A stretch of DNA of 55,273 nt from Roseibium sediminis (GTDB lineage Bacteria; Pseudomonadota; Alphaproteobacteria; Rhizobiales; Stappiaceae): positions 1 to 55,273 of the forward strand of contig NZ_VXDB01000026.1 of the NCBI RefSeq assembly GCF_008711325.1, read 5' to 3'. Positions 49,226-55,273 of this stretch are shown here, piece after piece (position 1 is the stretch's first letter; each line of letters opens with the position of its first letter). The translations under genes were made by a program, and so were the position numbers. The notes under the pieces were generated by a model. The model made no database searches, was not told where the DNA came from, and saw nothing but the letters and a program-made list of their open reading frames with translations.

Positions 49226-50437
49226 GTGCAGCGTATGCAACTGGGAAGAAAAGCCACACACTGGGCGCGGTCAATCGTTGTCGGCGCAGCAGCTCTTGCG
49301 CTGGCCGCGTGTCAGGGATCGTCCCTCGGCTCACTTCCCGGAACCTCGATTTCAACGGACCTTGCGCCGCAAACCACCGGCGATGTGATCGGCACCGGTT
49401 CGGTACGTGTCGGCCTTCTGCTTCCGCTGAGCGGCAGCAATGGTGCGACATCCATCGGGACTGTCTTCCGCAACTCTGCAGAGCTTGCCCTTTCCAACTT
49501 TCCCAATGCTGATATCCAGCTCCTGATCAAGGACACGGGCGGCACGGTGGAAGGCGGACGGGCAGCGGCCCAGTCTGCCATCGCCGAAGGCGCTGAATTT
49601 ATTCTGGGCCCGGTCTTCTCCAACGCCGTTTCGGGCGCTGCAACGATTGCGCGCTCGTCGGGCGTCCCGGTTGTTGCCTTCTCAACCGACACAGCCGTTG
49701 CATCGACTGGCGTCTATCTCCTCAGCTTCCTGCCTGCCGGAGACGTGAAACGCATCATCGGTTATGCCGCGAGCCAGCAGAAGAAGTCCTTCGCCGCACT
49801 CATTCCGGACAATTCGTATGGAGCAGTTGTTGAAGCCGCGTTCCGTCAGGAAGTCGGACGGGCAGGGGCACGCATTGTCTCGATCCAGCGCTACTCGGCA
49901 ACCGGAACCGACACTTCGGACCTTGCTGCCAAGGCACAGGCAATTGCTGCCAGTGCCGGGCAGATTGACGCGCTCTTCGTGCCGGACGGGGGAGGCGTAC
50001 CCGGTCTTGTTGTGCAGACCCTGAGCGCGGCCGGCGCAAATTTCGGGAACCTGAAGGTGCTTGGCAGCGGGCAGTGGGACACGCAGCAGATGAAGTCCAA
50101 TCCGCTTCTGGCCGGAAGCTGGTATCCCGGTCCGGACGGGGCCGGTTTCCAGTCCTTTGCTGATCGTTACAAGTCGACCTACAATTCAGTCCCTCCGCGC
50201 AATGCAACGCTTGCCTATGATGGGGTAACCCTTGCCGCAGGCCTTGTTCGTTCAGCCGGGCAACAGCGCTTCTCGCGCAACGTTCTCACCAATCAGGACG
50301 GCTTCATCGGCATTGACGGCCTGTTCCGCTTCCTTGGTAACGGGCAGAACGAACGTGGCCTTGCGGTCTATCAGATGACCGGATCGGGCAGCCAGGTGGT
50401 GTCTCCAGCGCCGCGCGATTTCCGCACGGCCCGCTGA
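49226..50437 (+). CDS. LpoA-like penicillin-binding protein activator lipoprotein
   Basis: A 403-residue lipoprotein. The signal ends in the lipobox LAAC (after AALALAAC), and the mature part is a type I periplasmic-binding-protein fold (VRVGLLLPLSGSNGATSIGTV to the C-terminus). E. coli LpoA (YraM), which activates a peptidoglycan synthase, has this fold and the same neighbours rsmI and yraN; this protein lacks LpoA's extra N-terminal TPR part. I set the start at the GTG 49226 because AAGGAGG lies 5 nt upstream; a GTG 8 codons earlier is possible. A link to cell-wall synthesis is probable but not proven. Confidence 0.87.
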   Translation: MQRMQLGRKATHWARSIVVGAAALALAACQGSSLGSLPGTSISTDLAPQTTGDVIGTGSVRVGLLLPLSGSNGATSIGTVFRNSAELALSNFPNADIQLLIKDTGGTVEGGRAAAQSAIAEGAEFILGPVFSNAVSGAATIARSSGVPVVAFSTDTAVASTGVYLLSFLPAGDVKRIIGYAASQQKKSFAALIPDNSYGAVVEAAFRQEVGRAGARIVSIQRYSATGTDTSDLAAKAQAIAASAGQIDALFVPDGGGVPGLVVQTLSAAGANFGNLKVLGSGQWDTQQMKSNPLLAGSWYPGPDGAGFQSFADRYKSTYNSVPPRNATLAYDGVTLAAGLVRSAGQQRFSRNVLTNQDGFIGIDGLFRFLGNGQNERGLAVYQMTGSGSQVVSPAPRDFRTAR

Positions 50438-50474
50438 CAGGTTACGTTTAAAGGCGCCAACCCAGGAGGCCGGA

Positions 50475-51710
50475 GTGCTGAACGGCAAGCGGATTGTTCT
50501 GATCATCAGTGGCGGCATCGCGGCCTACAAGGCTCTCGACCTGATCCGGCGTCTCAAGGAACGCGGCGCGCGGGTCATCCCGGTCATGACGCGCGGCGCA
50601 CAACAGTTCATCACGCCGCTTGCAGTCGGGTCCCTGTCTGCGGAAAAGGTCTACACCGAACTGTTTGACCGGGAGGCCGAACAGGATGTCGGGCACATTC
50701 GTCTTGCCCGTGACAATGATCTCATCCTCATCGCACCGGCAACTGCCGATCTGATGGCCAAGATGGCCCACGGGATTGCAGATGACCTGGCAACAGCGGT
50801 CCTTCTGGCAACGGACAAGCCCGTGCTCGTTGCGCCCGCGATGAACCCGAAAATGTGGGCAAACCCTGCAACGGCAAGGAACGTCGAAACGCTGACGCAG
50901 GACGGAAAGGTCTTCATCGGTCCCGAGCGCGGAGAAATGGCGGAAAGCGGCGAGGCCGGGCTTGGCCGGATGTCCGAACCGCTTGAGATCGTAGCGGCAG
51001 CCGAAGCCCTCTTTTCACGTGAAACGGTTTCTGACCCAGCGGCAAAGGCGGACCTCCCGCTTTACGGGAAGCACATTGTCATCACCTCCGGTCCGACGCA
51101 CGAGCCTATCGATCCGGTGCGCTATATTGCCAACCGCTCGTCAGGCAAACAGGGCCATGCAATTGCAGCCGCAGCAGCGCGCGCAGGGGCAAAGGTGACT
51201 CTGATTTCAGGCCCGGTGACCGTGCCGGATCCGGCAGGCGTCACCGTGGTCAAGGTCGAAACAGCCAGACAAATGCTGGAGGCCGTTCAGGCCGCTCTTC
51301 CTGCTGATGTTGCCATCATGGCCGCTGCGGTGGCCGACTGGCGCGCGGCCACGGATTTTGACCAGAAGATAAAGAAGGACGGCAGCGGAAAGGTGCCGGC
51401 TCTCTCGCTGACCGAAAACCCGGATATTCTGGCCACGATAGGCCACCATGCCACGCTTCGGCCCGGCCTTCTGATCGGCTTTGCTGCCGAAACACAGAAC
51501 CTGATTGCGAACGCGCAGTCCAAGCTTGCCCGAAAAAAGGCCGACTGGATCGTTGCCAATGATGTAAGCCCGGAAGGCGGCGTGATGGGCGGCGACAACA
51601 ATACGGTGCGGATTGTTTCTGCCAAGGGTGTTGAGGACTGGCCGCAGATGGGCAAGGACGACGTGGCCGCACGCCTTGTCGCACGAATTGCCGATTTCCT
51701 GAACGCATAG
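50475..51710 (+). CDS. coaBC: Bifunctional CoaBC (coenzyme A biosynthesis)
   Basis: A 411-residue two-domain enzyme: phosphopantothenoylcysteine decarboxylase (CoaC, about 1-185) and phosphopantothenate-cysteine ligase (CoaB, about 195-411). CoaC shows FMN-binding ISGGIAAYKALDLIR, GHIRLARDND with the catalytic His, IAPATADLMAKMAHGIADDL and APAMNPKMW. CoaB shows ITSGPTHEPIDPVRYIANRSSGKQG (in part: PIDPVRYIANRSSGKQG). The start is a GTG with AGGAGG 5 nt upstream. It lies 37 nt after the lipoprotein gene. Confidence 0.97.
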   Translation: MLNGKRIVLIISGGIAAYKALDLIRRLKERGARVIPVMTRGAQQFITPLAVGSLSAEKVYTELFDREAEQDVGHIRLARDNDLILIAPATADLMAKMAHGIADDLATAVLLATDKPVLVAPAMNPKMWANPATARNVETLTQDGKVFIGPERGEMAESGEAGLGRMSEPLEIVAAAEALFSRETVSDPAAKADLPLYGKHIVITSGPTHEPIDPVRYIANRSSGKQGHAIAAAAARAGAKVTLISGPVTVPDPAGVTVVKVETARQMLEAVQAALPADVAIMAAAVADWRAATDFDQKIKKDGSGKVPALSLTENPDILATIGHHATLRPGLLIGFAAETQNLIANAQSKLARKKADWIVANDVSPEGGVMGGDNNTVRIVSAKGVEDWPQMGKDDVAARLVARIADFLNA

Positions 51711-51734
51711 AAAAGGGCGACCAAACGGCCGCCC
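51711..51734 (-). terminator. Terminator of the ompA-like operon
   Basis: On the minus strand GGGCGGCC, loop GTTT and GGTCGCCC make an 8-bp stem (one G-T pair) followed by TTTTCTA. It overlaps the end of coaBC, where the two operons converge. Confidence 0.7.
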
Positions 51735-51766
51735 GATTCCCGTTCGTTTTATCGTTTCAGGTAGCG

Positions 51767-52345
51767 TCAGTAGCCGACATTGATCAGCTGAACACGGCGG
51801 TTGATCGCCCCGTCCGGATCTGCAGGATCACGCAGTTGCTCTTCACCAAGGCCAACTGCCTCCAGACGATCTGCAGGCACCCGGAATGTGGTGACCAGTG
51901 CGTCACGAACCGCTTCAGCCCGCTTTTGCGACAGGTTGAGATTGTACTCACGGTCGCCCTTTGCATCCGTATGCCCGACCACAAAGAACTTTGCGCCCCA
52001 GAGATACGGGGTGTGCAGGGCGTCTGCGATGACGCCGATCGTCTCGTAGGATTCAGGACGAATGCGCGCGGAATCGAAGTCGAAGGTGACCTCTACATTG
52101 AACTGCCGCAGCTGGTTCAGTTTCGCCGCCAGCGGCAGGACTTCTGTGGCGTTGTCGCCCGGAAAGCGCTTGATATGTTCAAAGGCCTGCTTGCGCAGGT
52201 CGTCTGCGCTGAACTCGACCTTTTCCTGCGCTCCTTGCAGGGAGTTGACGATTTCATTGCGGGACAGCTTGGTCTGGGCAAATGCGCCGGTAACTGACAG
52301 GGCAGATGCAACCACCGCACCGAGAAGAATGTTTGAGATTTTCAT
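51767..52345 (-). CDS. OmpA-family peptidoglycan-associated protein
   Basis: A 192-residue secreted protein. Signal peptide MKISNILLGAVVASALSVTG with cleavage after AFA. The C-terminal OmpA domain (about 85-190) has FDFDSARIRPES, VGHTDAKGDREYNLNLSQKRAEAVRDAL (in part) and RVQL at the end; Asp and Arg of this fold bind meso-diaminopimelate of peptidoglycan. No beta-barrel or lipobox is present. It follows the cysteine-rich protein gene by 33 nt, so they may work together in the envelope. Confidence 0.9.
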   Translation of the reverse strand: MKISNILLGAVVASALSVTGAFAQTKLSRNEIVNSLQGAQEKVEFSADDLRKQAFEHIKRFPGDNATEVLPLAAKLNQLRQFNVEVTFDFDSARIRPESYETIGVIADALHTPYLWGAKFFVVGHTDAKGDREYNLNLSQKRAEAVRDALVTTFRVPADRLEAVGLGEEQLRDPADPDGAINRRVQLINVGY

Positions 52346-52378
52346 GAAAGGCTCCGAAACAATATCCAAAATGCAGGC

Positions 52379-52798
52379 TTAGCGGTAACCGGCCCAGTCG
52401 ATGGCCTGGTTACAGTCCTTGCCGACCACCTTTTCGGCCTTCAGCAGACACTTGAGGATATGCCCGGAACCCGGTTTCATGCCCTTGCAATACTGACGCG
52501 AATCCCGCTCACAGACTTTCGGTACAGCCGCCTGTGCCGCAAAGCGTGCTTCCAGAAGTGCGGAAACACGCGCCCGATCCACATTGCATTGGTCAGAGAC
52601 CTTGGACTTGTTGTTTTCGAGGCAACTTCCGATCTCGTTGTTGCCCAGATTGGCTGATTTGCAGTAGGTCTCAATATCCTTGCCACAGCTTGAGCTCAGT
52701 ATCTTGATGGCCTCTGCAAAACCCACTGTCTGAGCGTTGGCAGCTGGCGCAAACCCAGCCCAGACCAAGGCCGACAGGAGACAGAAAATACGAACCAT
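52379..52798 (-). CDS. Secreted cysteine-rich repeat protein
   Basis: A 139-residue protein with a signal peptide (MVRIFCLLSALVWAGFAPAA, cleavage near NAQ). The mature part has two cysteine-rich units (SSCGKDIETYCKSANLG ... SCLENNKSKVSDQC, and VCERDSRQYCKGMKPG ... KCLLKAEKVVGKDC), each with four Cys in the spacing of the GLG1-type cysteine-rich repeat. The cysteines should form disulfides in the periplasm. The function is unknown. The start is chosen for the signal peptide. Confidence 0.82.
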   Translation of the reverse strand: MVRIFCLLSALVWAGFAPAANAQTVGFAEAIKILSSSCGKDIETYCKSANLGNNEIGSCLENNKSKVSDQCNVDRARVSALLEARFAAQAAVPKVCERDSRQYCKGMKPGSGHILKCLLKAEKVVGKDCNQAIDWAGYR

Positions 52799-52881
52799 GA
52801 CGCAATAACCCCCATAAACGGTATCAAATACGGAACGCACCTTTTCAGGTTGCATGCAGTCTCGCAAGACGACTCTCGGAT

Positions 52882-52941
52882 AAATTGCACTGCACAATCC
52901 AAAAGATCGCCTCCACGCCCATTTGCCCTCGTAAATTGCAC
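52882..52941. promoter_or_regulatory. TAAATTGCAC direct repeats before dut
   Basis: TAAATTGCAC occurs at 52882-52891 and 52932-52941, each followed shortly by CAATCC, in the 170-nt gap between the cysteine-rich gene and dut. The same 10-mer appears at 30798-30807 upstream of a citrate synthase. Regulator unknown. Confidence 0.35.
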
Positions 52942-52968
52942 CAATCCCCAATGCCTAAGGACCCCGCC

Positions 52969-53418
52969 ATGTCTCAAAAACTGGAACTTTGTCGTCTCCC
53001 CCATGCGGAAGGACTTCCTCTACCGGCCTACCAGACACGTGATGCCGCCGGGTTTGACCTCGTAGCAGCCGTGAGCGAGCCGATGACCTTGTCTCCCGGA
53101 GAAAGGGCGCTTGTTCCCACCGGCCTCACCATGGCCCTGCCGGTTGGCCATGAGGGACAGGTGCGCCCACGCTCGGGACTGGCTGCCAAGCATGGCATCA
53201 CCGTTCTCAACACTCCCGGCACAGTGGATGCCGACTACCGGGGAGAAGTGAAGGTTATCCTTATCAATCTCGGCGCTGAGCCTTTCGTGATCGAACGTGG
53301 TATGCGGATTGCGCAGATGGTCATCGCCCCAGTGGTCCAGGTTGAATTTGCGGAGGTTTACGCCCTGTCAGACACCACTCGCGGGGCGGGCGGCTTTGGA
53401 TCAACCGGACGTGCGTGA
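52969..53418 (+). CDS. dut: dUTP diphosphatase (dUTPase)
   Basis: A 149-residue trimeric dUTPase that hydrolyses dUTP to dUMP and pyrophosphate. All five motifs are visible: AGFDLVAA (motif 1), [11 protein letters not shown] (2), [17 protein letters not shown] (3, with the uracil-binding hairpin), RIAQMVIAP (4) and [10 protein letters not shown] (5, the C-terminal P-loop arm). AAGGA lies 8 nt before the ATG. The HAD gene follows after 7 nt. Confidence 0.97.
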   Translation: MSQKLELCRLPHAEGLPLPAYQTRDAAGFDLVAAVSEPMTLSPGERALVPTGLTMALPVGHEGQVRPRSGLAAKHGITVLNTPGTVDADYRGEVKVILINLGAEPFVIERGMRIAQMVIAPVVQVEFAEVYALSDTTRGAGGFGSTGRA

Positions 53419-53425
53419 GGTGTCG

Positions 53426-54093
53426 ATGGGGCGTGGTTCTTCGCCGAAACTCGTTATCTTTGATTGTGATGGCGTGCTCGTGGACACCGAACGCCAGACA
53501 AATCAAACTCTTGCAGACATGATCACGGAGCTGGGCACTCCCATGACCGGCCCGGAAAGCCAGCGGCTTTTCATGGGCCGCACGTTAGAGAATGTTCAGC
53601 GAATGGTGGAGGACCTGACCGGCAAAACCCTGCCCTCCAGCTGGCCGGACGAGATTAGAAAGCGCGACCTTGAAGCATTTGCTGCAGGTGTTGATCCGAT
53701 TTCTGGGGTATTCGATGTGCTCGATGATCTCGACCGCCGAAGCATCCCCTATTGTGTCGCGTCTTCGGGAAATACGCCAAGATGCATGTGACGCTGGGCA
53801 GCTCTGGCCTGCTGCACCGATTGCAGGACCGGCTTTTTTCCGCTCAGGATTGCGAACGAGGCAAACCTGCACCCGACGTCTTTCTGCTGGCCGCCCGCAC
53901 GATGGGATATGATCCGGCAAATTGTGTCGTCATCGAGGATAGTTTGCCGGGTGTGCGTGCAGGCATCGCCGCTGGCATGCGTGTGCTTGCCTTTGTCGAG
54001 GACCCTGCCTGCGACCGCACTGCCATGGAAGCTGAAGGGGCAGAGCTGTTTGAAGACATGAAGCATCTGCCGGATCTTCTTTTTCCATCCTGA
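53426..54093 (+). pseudogene. HAD-family phosphatase, frameshifted
   Basis: The HAD-IA phosphatase/phosphomutase gene is split by one frameshift. The first frame (53426-53791) has motif I FDCDGVLVDTE and the cap domain up to YCVASSG. The second frame resumes with GKYAKMHVTLGSSGL and carries the C-terminal motifs KPAPDVFLLAA and VIEDSLPGVRAGIAAGM. One extra A in the GGGAAA run at 53767-53772 would restore one protein of about 222 residues with all motifs. It is either a recent inactivation or a sequencing error in a homopolymer. Substrate unknown; it sits in an operon with dut. Confidence 0.8.
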
Positions 54094-54229
54094 GAGGATT
54101 TGTCGGAAAACAATTTCGCAGTGTCTCCGGCGGACGCACAATCAGCCCCTTAAATCTCGGCCAAAGCCGTACTACGTTACCACCCAACAAATTCAAGGCG
54201 GTCAACACCGCCCAATCCGGGAGCAAGAC

Positions 54230-55189
54230 ATGAGCAGTGAAACGCGCGGACGCGGCAAGATCTATTCCTCCATCATCGACACCATTGGCGACACTCCGAT
54301 CGTGCGGCTGGACAAGTTGGCAAAGGCCCATGGGGTGAAGGCCAACCTGATGGGCAAGCTGGAGTTCTTCAATCCGATCGCCAGCGTGAAAGATCGTATC
54401 GGCGTTGCCATGATCGAGGCGCTGGAAAAGGACGGCAAGATCGAGCCGGGCAAGTCCGTTCTTGTTGAACCGACCTCTGGCAACACAGGCATCGCGCTTG
54501 CCTTTGCAGCCGCTGCCAAAGGCTACCGTCTCATTCTGGTGATGCCGGAAACCATGTCTGTCGAGCGCCGCAAGATGTTCAAGATCCTCGGGGCCGAGCT
54601 GGAGCTGACCGAAGGCCCGAAGGGCATGAAGGGTGCAATTGCGCGTGCGGAAGAACTGGCAGCAGAGATCGAAAACGCGGTCATTCCGCAGCAGTTCCAG
54701 AACCCGGCCAACCCGGAAATCCACCGCAACACAACGGCAGAGGAAATCTGGAACGACACCAACGGCGAAATCGACGTTTTCGTGTCCGGCATCGGCACCG
54801 GTGGCACGATCACCGGCGTTTCGCAGGTTCTCAAGAGCCGCAAGCCGAACCTTCACGTTGTTGCAGTCGAGCCGGAAGACAGCCCGATCCTGTCGGGCGG
54901 CAATCCCGGCCCGCACAAGATCCAGGGCATTGGTGCAGGCTTCGTACCGGGCGTCCTGGACACAAGCGTCTACAATGAAGTCCAGACGATCTCCAACGAC
55001 GATGCCTTTGCAACGGCCCGTGAAGTTGCGCGCACCGAAGGCGTGCCCGTCGGCATTTCCTCCGGCGCGGCCCTGACTGCCGCTATCCGCGTTGGCCAGC
55101 GAGATGACATGGCTGGCAAGAACATCGTGGTGATCATTCCGTCCTTTGCAGAGCGTTATCTCTCCACGGCCCTGTTCGAAGGCCTTTAA
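54230..55189 (+). CDS. cysK: Cysteine synthase A (O-acetylserine sulfhydrylase)
   Basis: A 319-residue PLP enzyme that makes cysteine from O-acetylserine and sulfide. PLP lysine K54 in [10 protein letters not shown], the substrate loop [10 protein letters not shown], the phosphate loop [10 protein letters not shown] and the C-terminal serine motif GISSGAAL are all intact, and the length is typical. GGGAG lies 6 nt before the ATG, and a small stem (GGCGGT/ACCGCC, 54197-54212) directly precedes it. It is separated from the HAD gene by 136 nt, so it has its own promoter. Confidence 0.97.
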   Translation: MSSETRGRGKIYSSIIDTIGDTPIVRLDKLAKAHGVKANLMGKLEFFNPIASVKDRIGVAMIEALEKDGKIEPGKSVLVEPTSGNTGIALAFAAAAKGYRLILVMPETMSVERRKMFKILGAELELTEGPKGMKGAIARAEELAAEIENAVIPQQFQNPANPEIHRNTTAEEIWNDTNGEIDVFVSGIGTGGTITGVSQVLKSRKPNLHVVAVEPEDSPILSGGNPGPHKIQGIGAGFVPGVLDTSVYNEVQTISNDDAFATAREVARTEGVPVGISSGAALTAAIRVGQRDDMAGKNIVVIIPSFAERYLSTALFEGL

Positions 55190-55191
55190 CA

Positions 55192-55262
55192 GGCTGCTGA
55201 ACAACGCCTTGCGTTTGCGCAATCTCAGTCCTGCGGTTTGATTTTGGACGGTTTGAGCAGCC
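55192..55262. repeat. Inverted repeat after cysK at the window edge
   Basis: GGCTGCT (55192-55198) and AGCAGCC (55256-55262) are inverted arms enclosing a second stem TTGCG-TTTG-CGCAA (55209-55222). It could be a terminator-like structure, an intergenic palindrome or the edge of an insertion element beyond the window. Confidence 0.35.
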
Positions 55263-55273
55263 GCGGGCGCCGG

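Overview
The window reads as chromosomal DNA of an alphaproteobacterium, most likely of the order Hyphomicrobiales (Rhizobiales), close to the Stappiaceae (Roseibium/Labrenzia, Stappia, Pannonibacter). This is inferred from gene content: a BioMNY biotin transporter, a DUF1127 protein next to a GcvA-like LysR regulator, a CyaC-type redox adenylate cyclase, a DctB/DctD pair with a TRAP transporter, an ECF41 sigma factor, Gfa, and a fused two-domain peptide ABC ATPase. Base composition and codon use look uniform and GC-rich. I see no rRNA, tRNA, CRISPR array, transposase or prophage, so this is metabolic core and accessory chromosome rather than a mobile island.

Layout. 1-6.3 kb: minus-strand operon bioM-bioN-bioY followed by an acyl-CoA ligase and a thiolase (a YhfT/YhfS-like pair), preceded by a MocR-type regulator. 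6.3-8.2 kb: LysE exporter divergent from MocR, a DUF1127 peptide and a LysR regulator. 8.2-11.8 kb: minus-strand cluster aminotransferase, BKACE (DUF849), purU, YuiH-like molybdoenzyme. 12-14.8 kb: M15-like lipoprotein, Spx/ArsC-like protein, membrane 2Fe-2S adenylate cyclase. 14.7-21.4 kb: ArgE-type M20 deacylase and a peptide ABC transporter. 21.5-27.3 kb: galE, a sugar-acid dehydratase, an SCP2 protein, a secreted SnoaL-like protein with its LysR regulator, gfa. 27.6-32.4 kb: ICL/PEPM enzyme, denD, two divergent citrate synthases (one fused to a DNA-binding domain), a GNAT protein. 32.5-42.3 kb: dctPQM, ECF41 with its AhpD-like partner, dctD, dctB, a GMC oxidoreductase. 42.3-46.5 kb: DUF1203, DUF533, Lrp divergent from hppD, YeeE/YedE. 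46.6-55.2 kb: housekeeping genes gshB, yraN, rsmI, an LpoA-like lipoprotein, coaBC, ompA-like, cysteine-rich protein, dut, a frameshifted HAD gene and cysK.

Regulatory logic visible in the DNA. A canonical sigma-54 promoter lies upstream of dctP with two near-identical inverted 18-bp sites further upstream, fitting control by the neighbouring DctD. The AhpD-ECF41 operon has a TGTCACA-N16-CGTC promoter, the form expected for ECF41 autoregulation. The MocR/LysE gap holds a perfect 10-bp inverted repeat. A LysR gene has a T-N11-A palindrome over its own ribosome-binding site and start. The DUF1203 gene has its Shine-Dalgarno locked in a perfect 11-bp hairpin. Two copies of a 44-bp palindromic element sit 1 nt beyond the stop codons of galE and dctM and show a compensatory base change.

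The most promising less-described systems are (i) the BioMNY plus ligase/thiolase module, whose thiolase lacks the usual C-terminal cysteine, (ii) the divergent citrate synthase pair with a helix-turn-helix fusion and AT-rich operator repeats, and (iii) the DUF1203 mRNA hairpin. All functions are inferred from sequence motifs and context alone.
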